Shown: piece after piece, positions 34,120-42,923 of the stretch | Layout of the letters: the number at the start of each line of letters is the position of its first letter | Numbering within the stretch: position 1 is the stretch's first letter | Position numbers and translations under genes: made by a program | Assembly: GCA_965660815.1 (NCBI GenBank) | Contig: CBFIBG010000021.1 | Location: 1-64,000 of the forward strand | Direction: 5' to 3' | Length of the DNA: 64,000 nt | Source: Glaciecola sp965660815 | Lineage (GTDB): Bacteria > Pseudomonadota > Gammaproteobacteria > Enterobacterales > Alteromonadaceae | The notes under the pieces: generated by a model | Seen by the model: only the letters and a program-made list of their open reading frames with translations | What the model was told of the DNA's origin: nothing | Database searches by the model: none

Positions 34120-35406
34120 TTGAGCAATACTGACAATGATATTGAGTTTGACAAACGGCATATTTGGCATCCTTATACTTCATCCACTAACCCGCTGCCT
34201 TGTTACGAAGTGACCCACGCAAAGGGGACTAAATTAACCTTAGGCGACAACAGACAGGTGGTGGATGGAATGTCGTCTTGGTGGGCAGCGATCCATGGCT
34301 ATAATCACCCAACACTTAATCAAGCAGCGCATGCTCAAATTGAACAGTTTTCTCATGTAATGTTTGGCGGCCTAACTCATCAACCCGCCATTCAATTATC
34401 AAGGAAATTAATTGACATCACACCTGAAGGGTTAAACCGGGTTTTCTTAGCAGACTCAGGCTCAGTCTCGGTAGAAGTCGCAATTAAGATGGCCATTCAG
34501 TATTGGGCTTGTCAGGGGCGTGCAGAAAAATCTAAGTTAGTCGCACCTAGGAATGGGTATCATGGAGATACGTTTGCGGCTATGTCGGTTTGCGATCCAA
34601 TCAATGGTATGCATTCACTATTTAAAAAGAGCTTAATTCAGCACTTTTTCGCGCCCGCGCCGCAAACTCGCTTTGGTAACAGTTGGAATCCTGATGATAT
34701 CGCTCCAATGAGAGAAATATTTGAACGCCATCACCATGAAATTGCAGCCTTAATTCTAGAACCCATTGTTCAAGGCGCAGGAGGCATGCGTTTATATCAT
34801 CCACACTATGTAAAAGCATGCAGAGAGTTATGCGATGAATTTGATATTTTAATGATTTGCGATGAGATTGCGACAGGATTCGGGCGGACTGGTGAACTAT
34901 TTGCTTGTGATCACGTGAACGTTTCGCCTGATATTATGTGCTTAGGAAAAGCATTAACCGGTGGCTACATGACGCTTGCTGCCACGCTATGCACTGATGA
35001 TGTTGCACAGGGAGTTTGTGAAAACTCTCCTGGTGTGTTTATGCATGGCCCTACTTTCATGGGCAATCCCCTTGGCTGCGCGGTTGCCAACGCAAGTATA
35101 GAGACATTATTGGCCTCAAATTGGAAGGAGGATGTAGCCAATATTCATGACCAACTTTTTCAAGAGCTAGGAGAACTTAAACACCATAAAGCAGTGGCAG
35201 ACGTCAGAACTTTGGGAGCGATTGGCGTAGTTGAAATGAAGCAAGCCGTCAATGTCGGCAAAATTCAAAAAGTCTTCGTTGATAATAATGCTTGGATCCG
35301 CCCTTTTGGCAAATTGATTTACCTTATGCCCCCTTTTATTTGTTCCAAAAACGATATTTCCACATTAACTTATGCCATTAAAAAGGGCATCGCTGATTGT
35401 TATTAA
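34120..35406 (+). CDS. bioA: Adenosylmethionine-8-amino-7-oxononanoate aminotransferase
   Basis: PLP aminotransferase using S-adenosylmethionine as amino donor to make 7,8-diaminopelargonate. Motifs: FDKRHIWHPYTS, DGMSSWWAAIHGYNHP, RNGYHGDTFAAMSVCDP, ICDEIATGFGRTGELFAC and the PLP lysine in CLGKALTGGYMTLA. I choose a TTG start at 34120 (SNTDNDIEFDKRHIW), with TAGG about 8 nt upstream, because this gives 428 residues, matching the usual length of 429; the ATG at 34060 would add 20 residues and has no ribosome-binding site. Divergent from bioB. Confidence 0.95.
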   Translation: MSNTDNDIEFDKRHIWHPYTSSTNPLPCYEVTHAKGTKLTLGDNRQVVDGMSSWWAAIHGYNHPTLNQAAHAQIEQFSHVMFGGLTHQPAIQLSRKLIDITPEGLNRVFLADSGSVSVEVAIKMAIQYWACQGRAEKSKLVAPRNGYHGDTFAAMSVCDPINGMHSLFKKSLIQHFFAPAPQTRFGNSWNPDDIAPMREIFERHHHEIAALILEPIVQGAGGMRLYHPHYVKACRELCDEFDILMICDEIATGFGRTGELFACDHVNVSPDIMCLGKALTGGYMTLAATLCTDDVAQGVCENSPGVFMHGPTFMGNPLGCAVANASIETLLASNWKEDVANIHDQLFQELGELKHHKAVADVRTLGAIGVVEMKQAVNVGKIQKVFVDNNAWIRPFGKLIYLMPPFICSKNDISTLTYAIKKGIADCY

Positions 35407-35630
35407 ACATTGGCACTCAACCTCATCTAACCTGTTGATTTAACCAAACTGTTTAATAACAAGATTATGACCACACTTGATGTAAACCTCCCACTAGCAA
35501 CACTACAGCGTCGATATGTACGTTAATTTCAATTTATAAGCATGGGCAAAGTTTGTTTTATGACCCTGATCCAACCTGCTACACTATATACTATAGTTTA
35601 AAAAACGAACTGAACAAAGAAGGAGAAAAT

Positions 35631-36392
35631 ATGAGTAATCGCCCCGACTTCTTAGAGGGTATCTCTCCACATCATGGTGAAGTAGTCCCTAAACTGTTCG
35701 ATGACGATATGTTGAAAGCCTTAACAAATAAACTCCATGCTATGCCAAATGGAGAAACTTGGTATTCAGATATTTATAAAAAGGCAATCTATGGCCCTAT
35801 GTTGTTTCGTGATAAGAAACTGAATATTCAGGAAAAAATAGAGACACTATTACCGAATTATTATGTTTTGGCGGACCTTTATTTGGAAAAGACGCCAGAT
35901 GATCGAGGCTTTCCATTTCACACTGATTTTGACTCTATAGGCTTTATGGAACGCCCGGAAGATATGTTGACCGTATGGATCCCACTTGTGCCGGTCAAAA
36001 CTGCAGGCAGCGGGCAGTTATCAATTGTGATGCAAGAAGGTGCCATTAGGTTGTCACTGATAAGAGAAGCCATACAGCTTCATAGTTTAGTGCGTATAAC
36101 AGACCCATCAGTACCTGCACACGGACAGTTTCATATATCACAACAAGAGTTAGATTATCTTGAAAAAACTAAATTTACACCTTCCCTAGATGCCGGCGAT
36201 GCCTTGTTATTTTGCAATGCCTTTTTTCATAAATCGGAAGATATCACCAAGGGTAGTCGGGCCGCCTATATTTTACGTGTTGTCCCCAAAAACGCAAAAT
36301 TCAGCAAGACTCGCCTGCTCGCTTTGAAAAAGCTTGGGCAAAACTTAGACGTGGTAAATGAATTACTTAACCGCCATTTTCCTGAAAATTGA
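35631..36392 (+). CDS. Putative 2-oxoglutarate/Fe(II)-dependent oxygenase (PhyH-like)
   Basis: A 253-residue cytoplasmic protein that looks like a phytanoyl-CoA-dioxygenase-type fold: an iron-binding His-X-Asp at His97-Asp99 (FHTDFDS), a distal His200 (NAFFHKSE), and an arginine downstream (Arg210 or Arg216) that could hold 2-oxoglutarate. The strand before the distal histidine (LDAGDALLFCNAFFH) fits the family. The start at 35631 has a strong AAGGAG 5-6 nt upstream. Substrate and pathway are unknown; neighbours (bioA, a membrane protein) give no clue. It stands as a single gene. Confidence 0.6.
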   Translation: MSNRPDFLEGISPHHGEVVPKLFDDDMLKALTNKLHAMPNGETWYSDIYKKAIYGPMLFRDKKLNIQEKIETLLPNYYVLADLYLEKTPDDRGFPFHTDFDSIGFMERPEDMLTVWIPLVPVKTAGSGQLSIVMQEGAIRLSLIREAIQLHSLVRITDPSVPAHGQFHISQQELDYLEKTKFTPSLDAGDALLFCNAFFHKSEDITKGSRAAYILRVVPKNAKFSKTRLLALKKLGQNLDVVNELLNRHFPEN

Positions 36393-36503
36393 CAAATTTT
36401 CATTTGCATTCGAACTTGCTGTTATTGATTTAATCAATCAAAAACTCAACTTATTGAATGATATGCGCAGTATAACATTGCGAACAAATAGGTTAATGGG
36501 TTA

Positions 36504-36923
36504 CTACACCGACATGTAAATGGTGACCAAACTAGTGATCGATATGACTAAGAGAATTATGATGTTGATACCAAACCTATCGTTTTTTCTTCGGTTTCGT
36601 CTACTTCTCAAGACTATAGTCACTATAGTAACTAACAAGCAAATTTGAAGCAGCATAAGCAGTTCATCAAGCAACTCTTCTGACCACGTTTCGCGGCCTT
36701 CAATGCCCCAATAATTCTGCACGCCTGCAATGAAATCTGGTCGTGCATAGTGCAGTAAAATAATCGCTATAATAAGCACAATCCAAGCAAAAATATTCAG
36801 CCCAACGACCACTCTATAAAGCGCGTCATTCTTGCGAGACTTTAAGCGACGTTCCGTGATCCGCTGTGGCATAAATAATTCAGTCTCATCAAGTTTTGAT
36901 TGATCATTTAACTTATTTTGCAT
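36504..36923 (-). CDS. Membrane protein of unknown function, three hydrophobic segments
   Basis: A 139-residue protein with a charged N-terminus (about residues 1-35, basic RITERRLKSRKND), then hydrophobic segments near 38-59, 88-105 and 119-137, and a strongly basic RSRRNRRKNDR stretch between the last two. No strong ribosome-binding site precedes the ATG. I do not recognise the family. It diverges from asnS. Confidence 0.6.
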   Translation of the reverse strand: MQNKLNDQSKLDETELFMPQRITERRLKSRKNDALYRVVVGLNIFAWIVLIIAIILLHYARPDFIAGVQNYWGIEGRETWSEELLDELLMLLQICLLVTIVTIVLRSRRNRRKNDRFGINIIILLVISITSLVTIYMSV

Positions 36924-37085
36924 AGTAATATTCTTTTTTTCTTCGACTTATTAAGTATAGCCTAGTGTCATAGTAGTTTTAGTACAGTATACTATTGTTA
37001 AAAATTCACAAAAAATAAATTAGTTGGCATAAAAGTGAATTTCACTAAATTCATAAACTTAAATTAAGCACACTGGAGAATACAC

Positions 37086-38483
37086 ATGAGCATAGCGCCA
37101 GTCGCCGATGTTTTGGCTGGAAAATACGAAGTGGGAAGTACGGTAACTGTTAATGGTTGGGTGAGAACAAAACGCGATTCTAAGGCTGGATTATCTTTCG
37201 TTGCATTACACGACGGCAGTTGCTTCGATCCAGTTCAAGTTATTGCATTGAAAGACCTTGCTAACTACGAAGACATTACAAAACTTACTACTGGCTGTTC
37301 GCTAAGTGCTACGGGTGTTGTAAAACCATCTCAAGGTAAAGGGCAAGCCCTCGAAATTGAAGCTACCAATGTCAACATTTTAGGATGGGTTGAAAATCCA
37401 GATACCTATCCCATGTCTGCAAAACGTCATACTATCGAGTATTTGCGAGAGTACGCTCATTTACGCCCACGAACCAACTTGATTGGAGCCGTAGCAAGAG
37501 TCAGAAATACTGTATCGCAAGCTATTCATAGATTTTTTCACGAAAATGGCTATATGTGGGTGCCTACTCCAATACTAACCGCCTCGGACACCGAAGGGGC
37601 GGGAGAAATGTTTAGAGTGTCTACTCTTGATATGCAAAATCTTCCGTTGACTGATGATTCAAGCATAGATTATTCAAAAGACTTTTTCGGAAAAGAAACC
37701 TTTCTTACGGTTTCAGGACAACTCAACGTGGAAACATATTGCTCTGCAATGTCTAAAGTATATACCTTTGGCCCTACTTTCAGAGCTGAAAACTCCAACA
37801 CCAGTAGGCATTTAGCTGAGTTTTGGATGATCGAGCCAGAAGTTGCCTTTGCTGATTTGTCTACCATTGCCGAACTATCTGAGAAAATGCTCAAATACGT
37901 AGTACAAGCATTACTGGCGGAAAGAGCGGACGACATGGCGTTCTTCCAACTAAGAGTCGATAAAAACGTGATCGATCGTTTAACTAATTTGGTGAATTCA
38001 GAGTTTGTCAGAATGGATTACACCGACGCCATTGATATATTGCAAAAAAGCGGTAAAACATTTGAATTCCCTGTTGAATGGGGGGTCGATTTATCGTCAG
38101 AGCACGAGAGATATATTGCAGAAGAACACGTTGGTGCTCCAGTAATTATGCAAAACTACCCTAAAGACATAAAGGCATTTTATATGCGGATTAATGACGA
38201 CGGTAAAACCGTCGCCGCCATGGACGTCCTTGCTCCAGGTATAGGTGAGATCATCGGAGGCTCACAGCGCGAGGAACGCCTCGATGTATTCGACAAAAGG
38301 TTGAAAGAGATGAACTTAAGTCCTGAAGACTATGCTTGGTATAGAGACTTACGACGTTACGGAACCGTCCCTCATGCTGGGTTTGGTCTTGGCTTTGAGC
38401 GTTTGCTTGCATACGTAACGGGCGTTCAAAATGTGAGAGATCTTATTCCATTCCCAAGAACACCTGGCAATGCAAACTATTAA
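37086..38483 (+). CDS. asnS: Asparaginyl-tRNA synthetase
   Basis: Class II aminoacyl-tRNA synthetase charging tRNA-Asn. The 465 residues match the usual 466. An N-terminal OB-fold anticodon-binding domain (VNGWVRTKRDSKAG) is followed by the catalytic domain with motif 2 (FRAENSNTSRHLAEFWMIEPE region) and motif 3 (GFGLGFERLLAYVTG). TGGAGA is well placed before the ATG. Single gene followed by a 500-bp gap. Confidence 0.98.
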   Translation: MSIAPVADVLAGKYEVGSTVTVNGWVRTKRDSKAGLSFVALHDGSCFDPVQVIALKDLANYEDITKLTTGCSLSATGVVKPSQGKGQALEIEATNVNILGWVENPDTYPMSAKRHTIEYLREYAHLRPRTNLIGAVARVRNTVSQAIHRFFHENGYMWVPTPILTASDTEGAGEMFRVSTLDMQNLPLTDDSSIDYSKDFFGKETFLTVSGQLNVETYCSAMSKVYTFGPTFRAENSNTSRHLAEFWMIEPEVAFADLSTIAELSEKMLKYVVQALLAERADDMAFFQLRVDKNVIDRLTNLVNSEFVRMDYTDAIDILQKSGKTFEFPVEWGVDLSSEHERYIAEEHVGAPVIMQNYPKDIKAFYMRINDDGKTVAAMDVLAPGIGEIIGGSQREERLDVFDKRLKEMNLSPEDYAWYRDLRRYGTVPHAGFGLGFERLLAYVTGVQNVRDLIPFPRTPGNANY

Positions 38484-38618
38484 CTGAAAAATATGTAAAA
38501 GTAGGGCTATTTACAGGATAGATTTGAAATTCAGAGCTCGAAACTGTCTAAAAATAGTGTTGCTTTATGCTAACTTTGGTTGAAATAACAATTTCACGCT
38601 TACACTGAGTAACCATAG

Positions 38619-38729
38619 AGTTTGCCTCCCTACTTTTATGGTGCTGTAGTGAACGCATCTGCCCCAGCTATGTTAAGTCTTTTAGTTCTTGGCGGTCTTA
38701 GCCTAGTGGCAAGAAAAAAGCTTTCATAA
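38619..38729 (+). pseudogene. Orphan PEP-CTERM-like C-terminal tail
   Basis: An in-frame stretch after a stop at 38616-38618 reads ...GAVVNASAPAMLSLLVLGG, then LSLVARKKLS and a stop at 38727-38729. The layout (short Ala/Pro motif, a hydrophobic helix rich in Leu and Gly, then Ala-Arg-Lys-Lys) matches the variant PEP-CTERM tails of gammaproteobacterial exosortase substrates. There is no start codon with a ribosome-binding site, no signal peptide and no protein body, so this is best read as the last remnant of a deleted gene. The rest of the 38484-38992 gap has no gene. Confidence 0.5.
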
Positions 38730-38741
38730 CTAGCAATTGAA

Positions 38742-38785
38742 TGACCAGTCCTAAAGTAAGTTGACGCTTATTTTAGGATGGGTCA
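38742..38785. repeat. Long imperfect inverted repeat after the PEP-CTERM-like remnant
   Basis: Stem 38750-38760 pairs with 38767-38777 (11 bp, one G-T) across a 6-nt loop, and an outer stem TGACC (38742-38746) pairs with GGTCA (38781-38785) around a 3-nt internal loop. It lies 12 bp after the remnant's stop and may be its former transcript terminator; no T run follows. Confidence 0.6.
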
Positions 38786-38992
38786 AGGCTAATCGCACTG
38801 AAGTGAAATTTACAACAAGACTCTTATTGTCTGCTATTATATTGAATTCACTTCTCTGGTTTTAAAAACGCATTATATACAACGGTTCTCAATCAATATC
38901 GCTCTGTCTAAAAGTAAGCTGTAACAAAACAGTACTTTATGACCTTAATTCCTTTATACTGAACCTGTATGATTTTTTAAAGCGAAAAGTTT

Positions 38993-40333
38993 ATGCATTT
39001 AGGCATTCGTACAAAACTGGTGTGCTTGTTTTTCTTAATATCAGCGATCGTTGCCGCTAATTTTTTGTTAATTAGATACATAGAAAACGAGACGTCTGAG
39101 CACCTTAAACGGGTAAATCGTAAGCATGAAGTCATCTTTTCTAGTGAGCGGTTTTTAGGCGCTATTCGCGATGCTGAAACAGGACAACGGGGCTATCTAC
39201 TTACTCAGGATCCTAAGTATCTTGTTCCCTACGATTATGGTGTGCAACTGGCATTCGAGGAATTTACTGCTTTATTAACCTTGACTCTAGAGAATTCAGC
39301 GCAACAACAATCGCTAAAGCGCATAGAAAATTTAAAAAAAGAGAAATTTGCCGAACTCGCTCAAACTATCTTATTAGTAAGTGAAGGTAAGATTGAAAAC
39401 GCGCTAGCGATCGTTAAAGGTGATGAAGGTCAGCGTTTAATGGAGTTAATTCGCGCCGAAATGGACCAGTTCCAAACACGAGAAGCGCAGTTGCTAACAC
39501 AAAGCAAAAATGAATATCAACAGAGTCAAGAGTTGCTCCGTTTTTTGTTTGGCTGTGAAGTATTACTGCTTATATTGCTCATTTTGTTCATGTCGTTATA
39601 TATACAGCGAAAATTAATTATTCCCCTATACTCGATGGTAAAAGCAACCAAAGGTATAGAGTCTGGCGCACAAGAATTGACGCTTAACCCTAATAAAATG
39701 ACGGATGAAATGGCTGAGTTGGCGCAGTCAATTATTGTGATGCATGAATCAATTAAAGAACGTACAAAAGATCTACAGGACTTATCCGAAGAATTAGAGA
39801 AAGAGAGGGATATAGCAGTTTTATCATCAGTGACCGATTCATTAACTGGGCTTTATAACCGACGCCAGTTTCAAGAAATTGGGAATAACGAATATAATCG
39901 GTCACGTAGAGAAGGCAATTATTTCCATTTGATTATTATGGATATTGACTATTTTAAAGAGATCAATGATCAATATGGGCATGCTTACGGAGATGAAGTT
40001 TTACAAAAGGTCGCTAAATGCTTAAAAACCAGTGCCCGTCGTCCAAATGACTTTGTCTTTAGAATTGGTGGGGAGGAATTTGTTTACCTTACGTCAGACG
40101 AAAATAAATACGCGGCTGATTATGCACAAATGATACGCACGGACGTGGAAGCACTACTTATACCTAATCCGGCAAGCAACGTCAGCGATTTTCTTACTAT
40201 GTCGTTAGGATTAGTTACTTCAGAGCCTAATGGGAGTGAGAGTTTTAAGGAGCTTCTTATCAAAGCGGATAAGCGTCTTTACCTAGCCAAACGCTCAGGC
40301 CGTAATTGTGTTGTGTCGTCTAATAAAGAGTGA
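38993..40333 (+). CDS. Membrane diguanylate cyclase with CHASE3 sensor domain
   Basis: Makes cyclic di-GMP in response to an extracytoplasmic signal. A 446-residue protein: membrane segment about residues 8-28, a periplasmic helical CHASE3 domain with the typical RDAETGQRGYLLT motif near 58-70, a second membrane segment near 180-203, a HAMP-like and coiled-coil linker (about 205-280), then a GGDEF domain. The active-site motif is GGEEF (359-363), catalytically competent, and the product-inhibition site RPND is intact at 350-353. No EAL domain. The gene stands alone, so its effector is not evident. Confidence 0.93.
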   Translation: MHLGIRTKLVCLFFLISAIVAANFLLIRYIENETSEHLKRVNRKHEVIFSSERFLGAIRDAETGQRGYLLTQDPKYLVPYDYGVQLAFEEFTALLTLTLENSAQQQSLKRIENLKKEKFAELAQTILLVSEGKIENALAIVKGDEGQRLMELIRAEMDQFQTREAQLLTQSKNEYQQSQELLRFLFGCEVLLLILLILFMSLYIQRKLIIPLYSMVKATKGIESGAQELTLNPNKMTDEMAELAQSIIVMHESIKERTKDLQDLSEELEKERDIAVLSSVTDSLTGLYNRRQFQEIGNNEYNRSRREGNYFHLIIMDIDYFKEINDQYGHAYGDEVLQKVAKCLKTSARRPNDFVFRIGGEEFVYLTSDENKYAADYAQMIRTDVEALLIPNPASNVSDFLTMSLGLVTSEPNGSESFKELLIKADKRLYLAKRSGRNCVVSSNKE

Positions 40334-40565
40334 GTCATACCTCATTTTTAATTGATACAGACTCGCCATTAATGGCTTTCTTGGTCTATATATGGGCTTA
40401 ATAATGACCATTGCCAAGCCTCTATTTAAAGTCACTCATCATGGCTTAAGCATTAAATGGTGACTTTGTTCGAAAAGTGGATGCTCAAATGTAATATTAT
40501 CTTGCTTAAATTAACGAATCAAAATAAATAACATTTATTGTATATTTTTGTTGTCCCTAGGCTCA

Positions 40566-40799
40566 TTATGATGATTGTTTTTTAAGATAAAAATCTTCTA
40601 CCTTTTTTCTAGCCCAAGGAGTCTTACGTAGAAACTTCAAACTCGACTTTACGCTTGGATCATGAGTGAAGCATCGGATATTTATATGTTGCCCCAATAA
40701 TTCAAACCCGTAATGTTGAACGAGTTCTTCTACTATCGTTTTAAGTGTGATCCCATGTAAAGGGTCTGCGCTACGAGTTTTTGAAGCTTTATCCGTCAT
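40566..40799 (-). CDS. VF530-family (DUF2132) small DNA-binding-like protein
   Basis: A 77-residue protein matching the VF530 family over nearly its whole length: DPLHGITLKTIVEELV, INIRCFTHDPSVKSSLKFL and RKTPWARKKVEDFYL. A VF530 structure shows a compact helical fold resembling SAP-type DNA-binding domains, and DNA binding has been proposed. Short basic protein, single gene; AGGACT lies about 12 nt upstream of the ATG. Cellular role unknown. Confidence 0.88.
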   Translation of the reverse strand: MTDKASKTRSADPLHGITLKTIVEELVQHYGFELLGQHINIRCFTHDPSVKSSLKFLRKTPWARKKVEDFYLKKQSS

Positions 40800-40940
40800 T
40801 TAATTATAAAGTCCTGTTTAGATTTTAATGAATATTTTGGAACTAAGATGTAGGCGAACCAACATGCTAATATTAAATAAAAATGGCACATTAACCGAGC
40901 TTTTCTGATGATACTTACCATGCGTGATTTTGAACTATTA

Positions 40941-41378
40941 TTACTTATCTTGTTTATACTGTTCGAGGGAAATTACATTATTAGAATAGAACTCACTGGA
41001 ATGCCTACTTTTATTACGCACTATCGAATACAAGGAATCTGATGGAGAACAAATATAAGGTCCATCCATTTGAGTGATGACATAACATTTGTCTCTGATG
41101 ACTAAACCAACCAATAGGTTAGGCACGTCTACTAGAGTCCACTGGCTGCTGTTGGGTTTCATGTAGGCAGTAGCGCCATAAAAGTAGGTCAAAAATGCGG
41201 TGCCTTTTTGATGCAAATATTTTGCAGTATATTCTTCAATTTCGCCATCAAAATATAGATGCTTGTGATTGCCTTTGGTATCTATCACACCTACCGAATT
41301 TAAATGAGATTTTGTCAATACTTTAACTGTGCCAAACTTAGATGACAAGGAATAGTGATAATCAAGAGCATCGTTCAT
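40941..41378 (-). CDS. Hypothetical protein of 145 residues
   Basis: Not recognised. It is a soluble-looking mixed alpha/beta protein without signal peptide or membrane segment; it contains aromatic-rich stretches (FLTYFYGATAYMKPNSSQW) and a middle section LLVGLVIRDKCYVITQMDG. A very strong AGGAGG ribosome-binding site lies 4-5 nt before the ATG, which argues that it is translated. It sits alone between the VF530 gene and the RND efflux genes. Confidence 0.6.
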   Translation of the reverse strand: MNDALDYHYSLSSKFGTVKVLTKSHLNSVGVIDTKGNHKHLYFDGEIEEYTAKYLHQKGTAFLTYFYGATAYMKPNSSQWTLVDVPNLLVGLVIRDKCYVITQMDGPYICSPSDSLYSIVRNKSRHSSEFYSNNVISLEQYKQDK

Positions 41379-41733
41379 ACGCCCTCCTATTTAAGCCAGA
41401 ATAGAAAGCGGACATTAATAAGTATCTACATAAATTTGAAAATTACCGCTTCTTTTTTGATGATAAAACAAACAATTCAGTATTTATATTAGTCGGTAAT
41501 ATGACCGATTGCTTTAATTTGAGGATAAAAAATGAAGGACAAGAGTCAATAATATTGCACTTATGTCTTATGTTCTTTTTGCAGGCTCCTAAAGGTTATT
41601 TGCTGGGATTGATAGTTTCAGCTATTTTTCAAAATAAATATTTCGTTACATTTGGCACATACATTAGTCACACAACAGATGTATAGTAGCGTCAACAAAA
41701 TTTGCATTGCTGTCTTTATATAGGGTTGTAAAC
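41379..41733. other. Upstream region of the RND efflux genes
   Basis: No gene is supported in these 355 bases; a 61-codon frame here lacks a ribosome-binding site and recognisable features. An inverted repeat TCGGT-N6-ACCGA at 41492-41507 is a candidate operator about 230 bp before the adaptor gene. Confidence 0.35.
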
Positions 41734-42909
41734 ATGAAATCTTTTTTTGCGAAGCTTGGTGTATTAGTAGTCATGCTCGGCATAACTGGGGGGATAATCG
41801 GGATTATTCACGCCTCTTCAGAAGAGACTGAAGAAAAAAAACCAGTTGATTCGCGCCCCATAGTGAGTGTTGAAACACTAATACCCATCGACCATACAGT
41901 AAAAATTACCAGCTACGGTGAATTAACGCCATTGGAAAGCACCGTGTTGGCCGCGCAAGTCAGCGGAGAGGTACTGAGTTGGAATGAGAACTTCGTTGCA
42001 GGCGGTGTCGTTAAGCGTGGCGAGGTATTATTTACGATTGAACCTGATACATACGAAGCTGCCGTTTTACAGGCCGAGGCTCAAATATCATTGGCTCAGG
42101 CCACCCTTACCGAAGAATTAGCTAGACAAAAAGTAGCCGAGCGTGAAGCAAGAAATCTGCCGCGTAATCAGGTCAGCGATTTATATTTGAGAAAGCCTCA
42201 AGTAATTAATGCAAGAGCCCAGTTAAAATCCGCTGAAGCCAGTTTGCGAATCGCAAAGAGAAATCTTGAAAAAACTAGAGTGAAAGCACCTTATGATGCA
42301 CTTATCGTATCCAGAGACATTGGCTCTGGACAGTATGTTACTACAGGTACGCGTGTAGCCGAGTTAAATAACATAGAAACCGCAGAGGTGACTATTCCAA
42401 TTGCGGGTTTCGATAGCGTATTTTTACCTAGTTCACTCGAAAACACTGAGGCGTTGGTTAGCACTCAGGGGAATAATAGTGTTCAGAGAATGGGTATGGT
42501 CAATAGAAATCTAGGCTTAGTCAACCAAGATACTCGTATGCAACACGTAGTCATCAGGATTGATGATCCATATGGCATCGAAAACGGTTTGTCGACACTT
42601 AAATTCGGCAGTTATGTCAAAGTTAGGTTTGCTGGCAAAACACTTAAAAACGTATATAAAGTACCTCAGTCACTAGTCAATAAACGACGTATCTGGTTGG
42701 TTGGCGAAGACAATAAGTTGAGTTCCCATGACGTGCATGTAATACGAGAAGAAGGTACTCATTTTTTCATCGACAGCGGCCTAAACCCACGTGATAGATT
42801 AGTTAAAAATTTACCAGAGTATCCGCAAAATGGAATGGAAGTAAGGATCAAAGAAGATCCTAACGCGCAACTTAATGCCGTTGTTGCCGCTAAAAGCTCT
42901 GCTAAATAA
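41734..42909 (+). CDS. RND efflux periplasmic adaptor (membrane fusion protein)
   Basis: Links the RND pump to an outer-membrane channel in the periplasm. From the ATG at 41734 (AGGG 8 nt upstream) the protein has 391 residues: an N-terminal membrane anchor (about residues 7-29), a lipoyl/barrel-sandwich half (YGELTPLESTVLAAQVSGEV and ...TRVKAPYDALIVSRDIGSG), an alpha-helical hairpin between them (residues about 105-170, with clear coiled-coil pattern), and beta-barrel and membrane-proximal domains. It is 14 bp upstream of the pump gene and in operon with it. No TolC-type gene is adjacent. Confidence 0.9.
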   Translation: MKSFFAKLGVLVVMLGITGGIIGIIHASSEETEEKKPVDSRPIVSVETLIPIDHTVKITSYGELTPLESTVLAAQVSGEVLSWNENFVAGGVVKRGEVLFTIEPDTYEAAVLQAEAQISLAQATLTEELARQKVAEREARNLPRNQVSDLYLRKPQVINARAQLKSAEASLRIAKRNLEKTRVKAPYDALIVSRDIGSGQYVTTGTRVAELNNIETAEVTIPIAGFDSVFLPSSLENTEALVSTQGNNSVQRMGMVNRNLGLVNQDTRMQHVVIRIDDPYGIENGLSTLKFGSYVKVRFAGKTLKNVYKVPQSLVNKRRIWLVGEDNKLSSHDVHVIREEGTHFFIDSGLNPRDRLVKNLPEYPQNGMEVRIKEDPNAQLNAVVAAKSSAK

Positions 42910-42923
42910 GCGAGATAGACAAT

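Noticed and set aside
41501..41686. 61-codon frame upstream of the RND adaptor gene
   Set aside because: No ribosome-binding site, crosses the likely promoter region of the efflux operon, no homology recognised.
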